A stretch of 63,388 bases of DNA from Methylomonas sp. Its GTDB lineage: Bacteria > Pseudomonadota > Gammaproteobacteria > Methylococcales > Methylomonadaceae. Position 1 is the stretch's first letter. Every line of letters starts with the position of its first letter. Location of the stretch: contig PESC01000004.1 of the NCBI GenBank assembly GCA_002929135.1, positions 1-63,388 of the forward strand. Direction: 5' to 3'. Shown piece after piece: positions 9,848-18,533 of the stretch. The translations under genes were made by a program, and so were the position numbers. The notes beneath the pieces are model-generated. The model was given only the letters and a program-made list of their open reading frames with translations, did no database searches and had not been told where the DNA came from.

Positions 9848-10105
9848 TTAGCGCCTTGAAAGCTCCGTGCCGAGGTTTTCGTTGTGGTTTGATGGTGCGT
9901 TGCGTTGGCAGGCTTTCTTGTCGCCGAGTCTGTTTGACATCAAGGACAGCAGCATGGCCCAGACAATGCGCTTCGAACCTTTGTCCAGGCATCTGAAATC
10001 CGTTGCGTGCAGCAGACCTTTTTCCATCAGCGATGCCAGTACCGTTGGTTCGATTTCGAGCCTGACGGCGGCTGATGTTGCAAACATTGAATGGCTGAGT
10101 TTCAT
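9848..10105 (-). CDS. Small conserved-looking protein behind a Fur-like site
   Basis: About 85 residues starting MKLSHSMFATSAAVRLE. A middle block, KGLLHATDFRCLDKGSKRIVW (given here as KGLLHATDFRCLD then KGSKRIVW), looks like real conserved protein with one Cys. No domain is recognised. Its start lies only 18 bp from an inverted repeat that matches a Fur box, so iron-dependent repression is inferred. The extension up to a TTG at 10153 would run through the palindrome and is rejected. The 100 bp between it and purL hold nothing else clear. Confidence 0.55.
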   Translation of the reverse strand: MKLSHSMFATSAAVRLEIEPTVLASLMEKGLLHATDFRCLDKGSKRIVWAMLLSLMSNRLGDKKACQRNAPSNHNENLGTELSRR

Positions 10106-10122
10106 GGCAGTCGGTATCGGGG

Positions 10123-10155
10123 CTTTGCAAATGATAATCAATCTTATTTGCAAAG
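10123..10155. promoter_or_regulatory. Fur-box-like perfect inverted repeat
   Basis: The arms CTTTGCAAAT and ATTTGCAAAG are perfect 10-bp inverted repeats around a 13-bp AT-rich core (GATAATCAATCTT). Counted against the classical 19-bp Fur consensus, the stretch starting GCAAATGATAATCA matches at about 14 of 19 positions. The position just upstream of the small gene at 9848-10105 fits an operator. Confidence 0.55.
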
Positions 10156-10458
10156 TATAGCGATTCCTCGCCTTTCATCTTTCGCGGGCAATCCGTCTGT
10201 ACAAACCGCGCGGTTAATTCGTCTGCGGCAACGCTGCTTGCACCGTGACGAAACCGCGTTCGACGGCATCCGGCTGTGAGCTGCAAATCGCCCCCACACA
10301 TTCAGCCGCCAGGCTTTGCTAGAATCGCGCCCTCATTTATGACATCAACCGTAACCATTCGGCCTCTCCCTCGTTTCTGGTTCCTGCGGTATCCGTGATG
10401 GCAACCCATGGTGGACGCTGAATAGTTATCATCAATCAACCATTTCAAGGAATCCAAC
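10156..10458. other. Intergenic region without a recognised gene
   Basis: About 300 bp between the Fur-like site and the next plus-strand gene. A good ribosome-binding sequence (AAGGAATCC) precedes the ATG at 10459. No convincing coding frame or hairpin was seen. Confidence 0.5.
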
Positions 10459-11175
10459 ATGTGTTTTAGCGCCAACATGTCCCTGGGCCTGGGGCTGATC
10501 GGTTTTGCCGCATCCGGCATCACCTTCATGGATAAACAAGAAACATTCTGGGTGCGCACCGCCCGTGCCTATGCACTATTTCATTTTGCGATGATGGAAC
10601 TGATCCAGTATTTCGCTTACCCGGTGGCCGATCAATGCGGCTACGGACTGAACCTGTTCCTGAGCCAGTTATCGACCTACCACATCGCCTTGCAAGCATT
10701 TGCCATCATGCCCGCGCTGGCAACCTATTCCAGTGACCCAACCGCGCTGAAAAAAGCCACGATCGGCGGCGCAACATTAAGCACACTGTTCCTGATCTGC
10801 ATCGCACTGCCCAGACAATGGCAACTGTTCGGTTTGCAACCTAACTTCATCGGCGACATGGTGGCCTGTCTGTACATGGGGATTTACCACATCGGCTACC
10901 AGATACCGGCGGCCTTCGGCTCGTTCGTCACCCACGGTTCTTTTTTCGCGCTGGCGTTCAGCGGTTTCGTCTGGAAAGACAACTGGCGGATTGCTTCGTA
11001 TCACTGCTTCATGGCCTTGATGACATTGATGATGCCGCAATGGCTGTTGGGGGTATCGACCGGTGAAGCGGCGGCGATTTACTGTTTTTACTCGATACCG
11101 ATTACCGCCAGCTTCATGCCGTATTTCAAACACTGGTTTCTGCCACCACAACGTCGTCGGCTCCAGCCTGCCTGA
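10459..11175 (+). CDS. Multi-pass membrane protein (DUF5765-like)
   Basis: 238 residues starting MCFSANMSLGLGLIGFAAS, with about seven hydrophobic segments spread over the length, so an integral inner-membrane protein. The MC-SA start followed by a small-residue helix recalls the DUF5765 family, whose function is unknown. It is well supported as coding by its ribosome-binding site and by its continuous hydrophobic pattern. It lies 10 bp before a glutathione peroxidase gene, so the two may share a transcript. Confidence 0.65.
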   Translation: MCFSANMSLGLGLIGFAASGITFMDKQETFWVRTARAYALFHFAMMELIQYFAYPVADQCGYGLNLFLSQLSTYHIALQAFAIMPALATYSSDPTALKKATIGGATLSTLFLICIALPRQWQLFGLQPNFIGDMVACLYMGIYHIGYQIPAAFGSFVTHGSFFALAFSGFVWKDNWRIASYHCFMALMTLMMPQWLLGVSTGEAAAIYCFYSIPITASFMPYFKHWFLPPQRRRLQPA

Positions 11176-11185
11176 GCCTGACACC

Positions 11186-11674
11186 ATGACCAGCGTCCAC
11201 GATTTCAGTGCAAAAATGCTCGATGGCCGCACGGTGCCATTGCGCGACTACAACGGCCAGGTGTTGTTGATCGTCAACACGGCCAGCCGCTGCGGCTTCA
11301 CGCCGCAATACCGTGACCTGGAAAACCTGTACCAGCAATACCGGGCGCGCGGGTTTGCGGTGCTGGCCTTCCCCTGTAATCAGTTTGGCCAGCAGGAACC
11401 AGGAAGCAGCACAGACATCGCGCAATTTTGTGAATCGAATTTCCACATCAGCTTTCCGCTGTTTGAAAAAATCGAGGTCAACGGCGCCAATACCCATCCT
11501 TTGTATGGCTTTTTGAAAACCGCCAAACCCGGCCTGTTCGGTACACAGGCCATCAAATGGAATTTCACAAAATTCCTCATCGACAAACAAGGCCAGCCGG
11601 TTGAACGCTATGGCCCCATGCAAACGCCGAACAGTCTGAAAAACGCCGTGGAACACTACCTGGCAATCGCCTGA
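11186..11674 (+). CDS. Glutathione peroxidase family thiol peroxidase
   Basis: 162 residues of the GPx/BtuE family, which reduce peroxides using glutathione or thioredoxin. The catalytic site is Cys36 (NTASRCGFTPQY), a cysteine and not selenocysteine. The other tetrad motifs are present: FPCNQFGQQEPG (Gln) and KWNFTKFL (Trp, Asn). The start at 11186 (MTSVHDFSAKML) matches the family; the open frame extends upstream into the preceding gene but does not resemble GPx there. Confidence 0.93.
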   Translation: MTSVHDFSAKMLDGRTVPLRDYNGQVLLIVNTASRCGFTPQYRDLENLYQQYRARGFAVLAFPCNQFGQQEPGSSTDIAQFCESNFHISFPLFEKIEVNGANTHPLYGFLKTAKPGLFGTQAIKWNFTKFLIDKQGQPVERYGPMQTPNSLKNAVEHYLAIA

Positions 11675-11769
11675 TCTCATACCGCGCCCGCTATATACTT
11701 CGCGCGATCATGTTTGCGGTTATTAATCCCGCTGGAAGGCATTTTTTATCGCGAACGGTGAAATCAAAA

Positions 11770-11837
11770 ATGCGACTGAATGATTTTGAAAACAGGGCAT
11801 AGAGCGTCAAGCCATGAGCACCGGGATATTGTTATGA
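11770..11837 (+). pseudogene. Collapsed MntA-type nucleotidyltransferase remnant
   Basis: The ATG at 11770 begins MRLNDFE, the usual start of the small nucleotidyltransferases paired with HEPN proteins. Seven codons later, after a frame change, the sequence reads GIERQAMSTGILL followed by TGA, which resembles the C-terminus of the same family. The TGA overlaps the start of the HEPN gene as ATGA. The most economical reading is an internal deletion of an mntA gene that left both ends. The similarity of such short pieces is suggestive, not proven. Confidence 0.4.
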
Positions 11838-12319
11838 CCCAGCATAGGATGGAAAAGCTCATTAACGAATGCGACAAACACCTGGAAAGAATCAGGCGTG
11901 CCCATACCAAAATGGCCCTATTCATGCCATTGGATGCAAGCCGATACGCGGAGCTATCGGATGATGAAGTCGAGCATATCGATCAATTCTTGTTCCGGTT
12001 TGCAAAGTTGCAAGATGCCATCGGCGAAAAGTTGTTTGTCTCGATGTTGGAGTTTTTGAAAGAAGAAAACCCCAAAAATAAGCCATTTATCGACATCCTT
12101 AACAGGCTTGAGCGACTTGGTCTATTGGATAACAAAAATGTCTGGCTGGAACTTCGAAAGATCAGAAGTAATATCGCGCATCAGTACGAAGACGAACCAG
12201 CGCAAGCATCAAATGCGCTGAATGCCATTTACTTGGCGAAACCCGCTTTGGAGTCCATTTATCTTGCGATAAAGACCCGTTATATCGAACTGCGGGATAG
12301 TGTAAGTGGCGCATTATGA
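11834..12319 (+). CDS. HEPN-domain protein, HepT-like
   Basis: 161 residues, all-helical in pattern. It carries Arg111-SNIA-His116-Gln-Tyr118, an exact RX4HXY motif as in the HepT toxins of MntA/HepT systems, where the motif forms the RNase site and the Tyr is the AMPylation target. The start at 11834 is chosen for its 4-bp ATGA overlap with the remnant before it and because the family normally begins near MEKL. No intact nucleotidyltransferase antitoxin accompanies it. It may therefore be a tamed or inactive toxin, or be neutralised elsewhere. Confidence 0.65.
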   Translation: MTQHRMEKLINECDKHLERIRRAHTKMALFMPLDASRYAELSDDEVEHIDQFLFRFAKLQDAIGEKLFVSMLEFLKEENPKNKPFIDILNRLERLGLLDNKNVWLELRKIRSNIAHQYEDEPAQASNALNAIYLAKPALESIYLAIKTRYIELRDSVSGAL

Positions 12320-12679
12320 GCGCTATTGGTTGCATGCCATTCCCCACAACTCATACCCCCTCCATGTGAGAGCGTAGATGCTCGACAGTAAGCGCATAGT
12401 CGCGCAGCCAGCCGGGCGATGCCCAGCCCAGTGAACTGTGCGAATTCCAGCTTCATCGGTCCAATTGCCAGCTATGTAACTGTTTTTGCAACGCGGCTAT
12501 CGGACAAAACAGCGAGTCAGAAAACCGCAAATGTGGCCGCGCGAGGTATAGATGCAGCCAGGCTGCCGCCAGGGCACGGACGCAAGCGCCGCTGTCAATC
12601 CATGGTAGGCTCTCGGAAGACTGTCCGAGAATAGAACCATAGCAAAATCCTCAATAACAAAGACAGCGGCGGAGGCACC
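12320..12679. other. Intergenic region, possible decayed gene
   Basis: 360 bp with no intact gene. On the minus strand around 12365-12470, a short stretch translates to SPGWLRDYALTVEHLRSHM, which looks protein-like but has no start and is not recognised. The last 25 bp contain the GGCGGAGG ribosome-binding region for the gene at 12680. Confidence 0.3.
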
Positions 12680-13615
12680 ATGACAAGCACTCACATTCTG
12701 ATTACCGGGGGAACCGGGTTTCTCGGCGGTGCGCTGGCGCACCGCCTGGTGAAAAATCATCACAGGGTTTCGGTATTTTCGCGCGATGCCGACAAGGTCG
12801 CTCGCGCCTTTGGCGAATCGGCACAGGCTTACACCTCGGTCGATGCATTGCCCGATGCGGGCGGCTTCAGCGCCATCGTCAATCTGGCCGGTGCGCCCAT
12901 GTTCGATCAACGCTGGTCGGCGCAGCGCAAGGCGGTGTTGCGCGACAGCCGCATCGAACTGACCCGGCGCCTCGTCGACTGGATGGACACATCGCACGAC
13001 AAGCCCGAGGTGTTCATCAGCGGCTCTGCCATCGGCATCTACGGCAACCAGGGCGATACGCTGCTCGATGAAGCCAGCCCGGCCAACACCGATTTTGCCC
13101 AACAGTTGTGCGCCGATTGGGAACAAGCGGCCCGGGCCGCCGAAGCCTTGGGTGTACGGGTTTGCCGGGTGCGTACCGGCTTGGTGCTGGGCATGAACGG
13201 CGGTTTGTTGCAGCGCATGTTGTTGCCGTTTCGTTTCGGGCTGGGTGGTCGTCTGGGACAGGGCGATCAGTGGATGTCATGGATACACTTGATCGACTGG
13301 CTGCGGGCCGTCGATACCCTGATACGCGATACCCGCATGAACGGCGCTTACAACCTGACGGCACCCAACCCGGTGCGCAACGCCGAATTCAGCGCCACGC
13401 TGGCTCGTGTTTTGCACCGACCGCAGTTACTGCCACTGCCAGAAGCCCTATTGAAGCCGCTGCTGGGCGAAATGGCGGCGCTGGTGCTGGGCAGTCAGCG
13501 GGTGATGCCGCAACGCCTGCTCGATGCCGGGTTTGAATTCCAGCAACCCCAGCTTGAAGCCGCCTTGCGCCAGTTGCTGCAAGCCCATCAGGAATCCGGC
13601 CATGCTGATCGATAG
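12680..13615 (+). CDS. TIGR01777-family NAD-dependent epimerase-like protein
   Basis: 311 residues of the extended SDR fold, YfcH type. It has the Rossmann start ITGGTGFLGGALAHRL, then FISGSAIGIYGNQGD with the family Ser/Tyr region, RTGLVLG, and the C-terminal DUF1731 region (LG-MAALVLGSQRVMPQRLLDAGF). The substrate is not known for this family. It overlaps the next gene by 14 bp and leads an operon with photolyase, a common neighbour of this family. Confidence 0.88.
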   Translation: MTSTHILITGGTGFLGGALAHRLVKNHHRVSVFSRDADKVARAFGESAQAYTSVDALPDAGGFSAIVNLAGAPMFDQRWSAQRKAVLRDSRIELTRRLVDWMDTSHDKPEVFISGSAIGIYGNQGDTLLDEASPANTDFAQQLCADWEQAARAAEALGVRVCRVRTGLVLGMNGGLLQRMLLPFRFGLGGRLGQGDQWMSWIHLIDWLRAVDTLIRDTRMNGAYNLTAPNPVRNAEFSATLARVLHRPQLLPLPEALLKPLLGEMAALVLGSQRVMPQRLLDAGFEFQQPQLEAALRQLLQAHQESGHADR

Positions 13616-14114
13616 CCTGTCCTACTTATTGGCCTATACCAACGTCATTACCTGGTATCAGATGCTGGCAATTGCGCTACTGGTGGTCGCCAGCGTGTAT
13701 TTTGTCACCCCGGAGCCGCCAGATTACTGGGGAGAGCGCCAGCCGCCGACGCTTTATTTTTATTTGCAATGGAGCTGGCTGGGTTATCTGCGGCTAAAAG
13801 ATGCCTTCTGGCCGTTTTTCATCCTGTTCAACGCCACCTTGCTGTATATCGACTATCGCATCGAGGATGACAGCTTTACGATCGCAAGCTGGGTGACCAT
13901 GCACATCATCATGGCCATGCCGCTGATTTACTGGACGGGTGCGGTCTGGCGCTGCTCTAGGCAATGCGCCAGCAAGCGCTGGGTGGTGGCGGCACGCTCG
14001 CTGACCGTGGCCGCCTACATCGACTATGCGCTGCGCTGGGTGATCTACCACGACTTCCCCAACATCCTGTTCAACTGCCAGCAGTTGATCAATCACTGGG
14101 GCGACTGTGTCTGA
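13602..14114 (+). CDS. Hypothetical inner-membrane protein
   Basis: 170 residues starting MLIDSLSYLLAYTNVITW, with about four hydrophobic segments (near 18-36, 60-80, 95-115 and 125-145). The family is not recognised. It starts inside the preceding gene and ends 8 bp inside the photolyase gene, so translation of all three is probably coupled. The position suggests a role tied to photoprotection or envelope stress, which is inference from context only. Confidence 0.7.
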   Translation: MLIDSLSYLLAYTNVITWYQMLAIALLVVASVYFVTPEPPDYWGERQPPTLYFYLQWSWLGYLRLKDAFWPFFILFNATLLYIDYRIEDDSFTIASWVTMHIIMAMPLIYWTGAVWRCSRQCASKRWVVAARSLTVAAYIDYALRWVIYHDFPNILFNCQQLINHWGDCV

Positions 14115-15504
14115 CAGGCCGGAGCGCGGTCACACGCGTTTTTCGACATCGCTGTTTCTGTTTCGCCGCGACTTGCGCCTTGAAGACAACATGGCACTCA
14201 ATGCCGCCCGGGCCGAGTCGGGCCGGGTGTTGACGGCCTTCGTGCTGGATCCGCGCCAGCTTGAACCTCACCCGTACCAAAGCCGCCGGGCGTTGTCGTT
14301 CATGCGGAAAAGTCTGGATGATTTGCAACAACAGGTACAAGCGAACGGTGGCCGCTTGTACCTGTTTCACGATCATCCCGAGCACGTCGTCGAGCTAGTG
14401 CACCGCCGTCATCGCATCGAAGCGGTTTACCTCAATCGCGATTACACCCCTTTCAGCCGCCAGCGCGACGAGGCGATACACCAGCGTTGCCGTGAGCGGG
14501 GCATTGCTTTCCGCAGCTACGATGATGCCTTGCTCAACCCACCGGAACAGGCGCTGAAAACTGACGGCGAACCCTATCGGGTATTCACCCCCTTCCACAA
14601 ACGCATGCACCAAAACCCGGTGGCCTTGCCGCAACCGTTGGCCGCCGGGCAATGGTTGACCGATGCCAGCCACGACGCCAGCGATCGGCTGGCCAGTCTG
14701 CATCAAAACCACGACAACGACTTGCGCGGCGGACGCAAGGCCGCGCTGGCGCAGCTCGATGCCTTGCCGCGCTGCCGCGATTACAGCAAGCAGCGCGACA
14801 TCCCGGCGCTCGATGCCACCAGCCATTTGTCGGTGTATCTCAAATTCGGCTGCTGCTCGATACGCGAGGCCTACCATGCCGTGGCATTCGCACTGGGGCC
14901 GGATCATGCCTTGCTCAGACAGCTCTACTGGCGCGACTTTTTCAGCCACATTGCCTTTCACTATCCGCATGTGTTCGGCCATGCCTTTCACCGGGTTTAC
15001 GATGCCATTGCATGGCGCAACGACAAGGAACGCTTCCAGCGCTGGGCCGACGGTTGCACCGGCTTCCCCATCGTCGATGCCGGTATGCGCCAGCTTGCTG
15101 CCACCGGCATGATGCACAACCGGGTGCGCATGATCGTGGCTTCGTTTCTGGTAAAGGACTTGCACATCAGTTGGCGCTGGGGCGAGCGTTTTTTTGCCCA
15201 GCATTTGCTGGATTACGACCCCTGCCTCAACAACGGCAACTGGCAATGGGCCGCCTCGACCGGCTGCGATGCCCAGCCGTATTTCCGGATTTTCAACCCC
15301 TGGTTGCAGCAGCAGAGATTCGACCCTCAGTGCGAGTACATCAAACGCTGGCTGCCGGAACTGGCTGATTTGTCGCCTGCCGCCATCCAGCATTGGCACA
15401 AAACGCCGCTGGCCGGGGGCTACCCAGCACCCATGCTCGATCACGCCATCAGCAGCCAGCACGCCAAAATCCTGTTTCAATCCGTTACCGAGCAATCCTC
15501 ATGA
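14107..15504 (+). CDS. phrB: Deoxyribodipyrimidine photolyase, class I
   Basis: 465 residues. The N-terminal antenna-binding domain begins LFLFRRDLRLEDN. The C-terminal FAD domain holds LYWRDFF, GFPIVDAGMRQL, WMHNR-like MMHNRVRMIVASFL, the DYDPCLNNGNWQWAASTGCD signature, and RIFNP. It repairs cyclobutane pyrimidine dimers using light. The start is GTG at 14107, overlapping the membrane-protein gene; this is the first start that keeps the antenna domain complete. It overlaps the lipocalin gene by 4 bp. Confidence 0.95.
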   Translation: MSDRPERGHTRFSTSLFLFRRDLRLEDNMALNAARAESGRVLTAFVLDPRQLEPHPYQSRRALSFMRKSLDDLQQQVQANGGRLYLFHDHPEHVVELVHRRHRIEAVYLNRDYTPFSRQRDEAIHQRCRERGIAFRSYDDALLNPPEQALKTDGEPYRVFTPFHKRMHQNPVALPQPLAAGQWLTDASHDASDRLASLHQNHDNDLRGGRKAALAQLDALPRCRDYSKQRDIPALDATSHLSVYLKFGCCSIREAYHAVAFALGPDHALLRQLYWRDFFSHIAFHYPHVFGHAFHRVYDAIAWRNDKERFQRWADGCTGFPIVDAGMRQLAATGMMHNRVRMIVASFLVKDLHISWRWGERFFAQHLLDYDPCLNNGNWQWAASTGCDAQPYFRIFNPWLQQQRFDPQCEYIKRWLPELADLSPAAIQHWHKTPLAGGYPAPMLDHAISSQHAKILFQSVTEQSS

Positions 15505-16022
15505 AAACCATCACATTGTTGCTATGCCTGCTGCTGTCGATCACCGCCTGCACCGGCATCCCCGACGGCGTCGAAGCCGTCACCGGTTTCGAATTGCCGC
15601 GCTACCTCGGCACATGGCATGAAATTGCCCGGCTCGATCATCGCTTCGAACGCGGTCTGACGTCCATCACGGCGGAATACAGCCTGAACGACGATGGCAG
15701 CGTCCGCGTGCTCAACAGCGGCTACAACGCCGAAGACGGCAAATGGCAACGCGCCGAAGGCCGCGCCTATTTCGTCGAAACGCCAGATGTCGGCAGACTG
15801 AAAGTCTCGTTTTTCGGGCCGTTTTACGGTGCCTACAACATCATCGAACTCGACCGGCAACACTACCGATACGTGATGATTGCCGGGCCAAGCCGCGATT
15901 ACCTCTGGATACTGGCACGCGAACCGCTACTAGAACCCGCCATCGTCGACCGACTGGTGGCCCAGGCCAGGGCACTGGGTTTTCCAACCGATCAACTGAT
16001 TTATTCGCAACCGCAATCTTGA
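15501..16022 (+). CDS. blc: Lipocalin, Blc family lipoprotein
   Basis: 173 residues with a signal peptide ending in lipobox SITAC, then the lipocalin GTWHEIARLDHRFERG motif (GxW) and the second motif (YRYVMIAGPSRDYLWILAR). Blc-type lipocalins are outer-membrane lipoproteins that bind lysophospholipids or fatty acids under envelope stress. It starts by ATGA overlap with the photolyase stop. Lipocalin next to photolyase is a known pairing in light- and stress-responsive clusters. Confidence 0.92.
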   Translation: MKTITLLLCLLLSITACTGIPDGVEAVTGFELPRYLGTWHEIARLDHRFERGLTSITAEYSLNDDGSVRVLNSGYNAEDGKWQRAEGRAYFVETPDVGRLKVSFFGPFYGAYNIIELDRQHYRYVMIAGPSRDYLWILAREPLLEPAIVDRLVAQARALGFPTDQLIYSQPQS

Positions 16023-16032
16023 GCACATCGGC

Positions 16033-16974
16033 ATGGACAAAATTCTGGTCGGCATCAGCAGTTGTTTGCTGGGACAGGAAGTGCGCTACGACGGCGCCCA
16101 TAAATATCACAGCTACATCGAACGCACGCTGGGCCAGTATTTTCAGTTTCGGCCATTTTGCCCGGAAGTCGAGGCCGGTTTGGGTGTGCCCAGACCAGCC
16201 GTGCAATTACGCGAAAGCGGCGGCCATGTTCGCGTCGTCGGCGTCAAGGATCACAGCCTGGATGTTACCGAAGCCCTGACTGCCGCCGCCACTCGCCAGC
16301 ACGACTGGCCAGCCGGTTTGTGCGGCTACATTCTGAAGAAAGATTCGCCCAGTTGCGGCATGGAGCGGGTCAAGGTTTACCGCAACGACATCCCGGTACG
16401 CAACGGCGCCGGCGTATTCGCCGAATACCTGATGCGCCAGTTCCCGACCTTGCCGGTGGAAGAAGAGGGGCGATTGGGCGACCCCGGTTTGCGCGAGAAC
16501 TTCATCCAGCGGGTATTCGTACGCTGCCGCTGGCAACAGTTGTGCGAACAGCCCCTGACCGCACATCGGTTGATGACGTTTCACAGCCGACACAAACTGA
16601 TCGCAATGAGTCACGACCAGAACCGGGTGCGTGAACTGGGCAGGCTGCTGGCGACCCTGACCCCGGAAAACCTCGAAGCCGTGGCGCAGCAGTACATCAC
16701 CGAGCTGATGGCCTGCCTGAAAATCGTCGCCACGCGCGGCAACCACGTCAATGTGCTGCAACACATTCAGGGCTACCTCAAACTCAAACTCGACGGCGAC
16801 GACAAGCAGGAATTGGTCGAAACCATCGAACGCTACCGCAGTGGCCATGTGCCGCTGATCGTGCCGCTGACGCTGCTGAAACACCACTTCCGCCGCCAGC
16901 CCGATCCGTTCATCGACGCTTCGTACTACCTGTCGCCGCATCCGGCCGAGCTGGCGCTGCTCAACGACATCTGA
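16033..16974 (+). CDS. DUF523-DUF1722 protein (YbgA/TudS-like)
   Basis: 313 residues in two domains. The N-terminal DUF523 (about 1-150) contains GISSCLLGQEVRYDG, FCPEVEAGLGVPRP and LKKDSPSCGM, whose cysteines in TudS-type enzymes bind an Fe-S cluster used for thiouracil desulfuration. The C-terminal DUF1722 (about 165-300) contains LMTFHSRHKLIAMSH and HVNVLQHIQGYLK. E. coli ybgA lies beside phrB, so the context agrees. The chemical role of the fused form is not settled. Confidence 0.85.
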   Translation: MDKILVGISSCLLGQEVRYDGAHKYHSYIERTLGQYFQFRPFCPEVEAGLGVPRPAVQLRESGGHVRVVGVKDHSLDVTEALTAAATRQHDWPAGLCGYILKKDSPSCGMERVKVYRNDIPVRNGAGVFAEYLMRQFPTLPVEEEGRLGDPGLRENFIQRVFVRCRWQQLCEQPLTAHRLMTFHSRHKLIAMSHDQNRVRELGRLLATLTPENLEAVAQQYITELMACLKIVATRGNHVNVLQHIQGYLKLKLDGDDKQELVETIERYRSGHVPLIVPLTLLKHHFRRQPDPFIDASYYLSPHPAELALLNDI

Positions 16975-17130
16975 TGGCACGACACGCATCAGCGGTTGTT
17001 TAAAAAACCCAAAATGCTTGTGTGAAGGCTATAAAATGCAGCCCGCGTTGCGGGGCGCAATGCCGTTGGGCCAAAGGGCAAATCACAGCCCGCACCCTTA
17101 TTCATCCATCACTCACCCAGGATCAAACTC

Positions 17131-18405
17131 ATGCAAATCGACATGGCCTTTTTTCAACAACTGCTGGCAACGTGGATGCAACTTGCGCTGGACAACACGG
17201 CTTTTGTGGTGTGTCTTGCCATCGCGGTGTGGCTACTGACCACAATGCTCTACAGCCTGCGGATAAGCGCACTGAAAAGCCATGTCACAACAACGGAAAA
17301 AGCCCGTCAGGATGCACAAACCCAAATCGAATCTCAGCAACAAAGCATTCAGCAGCTCGAACACCATATCGAGGCCGACAAAGCCCAAATCGAGCAGGCC
17401 CACGCCGAAACCGCGACCGAAACACAACGCGCCACTGCGCTGGAAGCCCGTCTGATCGAACGCAACAGCCAGTTTGCCGCCACCTTGCAGGCCATGGCCC
17501 GCGCCCTGGATTTGCCAGAACCCGATCTGCCGCCCGGCGATGCATTGTGGCATCAACGTGAGCAATGGCTGGACAAGTTTGCCGGTTGCCACGCAGAAGC
17601 CCGACAAGCCAAAGCACACGCGGAACAAAATCTGCTGGCCGAAACGGCGAAATTGACTGAAAAAGACCTGGTCATCGCCGCGCTGCAAGTGCGCCTGGAT
17701 AGCCAGAGCGAGCAACTGGCCAGACTGGAACGCGCAGCGGCAGAACGCGCAGACATCGAAGGACAACTGACGGACGCACAACGCCAGTTGAGCGAACTTC
17801 GGTTGAAACAAGACAATAATCGGATAGCTGTCGCCGCATCGACCACCAACACCCAGGCGCAGCCAACAAACACGACACCAGCCGCAGATAGCATGGCCGC
17901 GTCGGCACCACCGCCCGTGCCAGCAGCCATCGTAGAACCTGCCGTCGTCAAATCCGCGCCAGCTCCCGTCGTCGCCCAAATGCCTGCGCCAGCAGCAAAC
18001 AAACCCGACAGCGAAGGAAAAGCCAGTGCCGGCATGGGTGGCAAACTGAAAGGCTGGTTCGGCCATGCCGTTGCGCAGATGGAAAAAATCGATGAATTGC
18101 TGGCGACGAAATCCGGCCCCATGATCGAAGCGGAGTCAAAAGCGCCGATTCGGCCGCAACGTATCGAACCACCCAAACCTGAACCAGTCGCACCGGCGCC
18201 AACCTCAGCCGTCGCCGAGACAGCCCCCACCAGGAAATCCAGCCTGTTCAGCTTCGGTAAAAACAAACCCGCCACAGTACAAGCCCGCGTGGCGCCGCCA
18301 CCGGTGGAACAATCCACCGCAGCCGCAAACGATGAACCCGCCGGAAACAATAGCCAGAAAACCAGCAAACTGACCGGCCTGCTGGGACGCTTCAAAAAAA
18401 CCTGA
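17131..18405 (+). CDS. Membrane-anchored coiled-coil protein
   Basis: 424 residues: an N-terminal hydrophobic segment at about 20-45 (VVCLAIAVWLLTTMLYSL), then a long Gln/Glu/Ala-rich coiled coil (about 50-230), then a low-complexity Pro/Ala/Thr-rich tail with two short glycine-basic patches (GGKLKGWFGHAV and LTGLLGRFKKT). No catalytic domain is seen. It resembles bacterial envelope scaffold proteins in layout only. Two hairpins follow it. The function is unknown. Confidence 0.6.
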   Translation: MQIDMAFFQQLLATWMQLALDNTAFVVCLAIAVWLLTTMLYSLRISALKSHVTTTEKARQDAQTQIESQQQSIQQLEHHIEADKAQIEQAHAETATETQRATALEARLIERNSQFAATLQAMARALDLPEPDLPPGDALWHQREQWLDKFAGCHAEARQAKAHAEQNLLAETAKLTEKDLVIAALQVRLDSQSEQLARLERAAAERADIEGQLTDAQRQLSELRLKQDNNRIAVAASTTNTQAQPTNTTPAADSMAASAPPPVPAAIVEPAVVKSAPAPVVAQMPAPAANKPDSEGKASAGMGGKLKGWFGHAVAQMEKIDELLATKSGPMIEAESKAPIRPQRIEPPKPEPVAPAPTSAVAETAPTRKSSLFSFGKNKPATVQARVAPPPVEQSTAAANDEPAGNNSQKTSKLTGLLGRFKKT

Positions 18406-18423
18406 GTATTTGTGGTTGTCAAA

Positions 18424-18469
18424 CGGCTTTGAAAAGCCGGCATGACTTCCCACGGAAATGTGGGAAGTC
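18424..18469 (+). terminator. Two tandem hairpins after the coiled-coil gene
   Basis: CGGCTTT-GA-AAAGCCG (18424-18439) and GACTTCCCAC-GGAAAT-GTGGGAAGTC (18444-18469) are perfect inverted repeats with 7-bp and 10-bp stems. No run of T follows, so intrinsic termination is uncertain. They sit between convergent genes, where a two-way terminator is expected. Confidence 0.5.
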
Positions 18470-18533
18470 GAAATGGCGTCGATGCAGCCCGCAGTGTTCA
18501 CCGCATCTACAGGTCACGTTCTTACGGGTCAAA

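Noticed and set aside
9636-10301. Minus-strand 221-codon open frame after purL
   Set aside because: It runs through the 3' end of purL, the small gene and the Fur-like site in another frame, with a biased composition and no family features.
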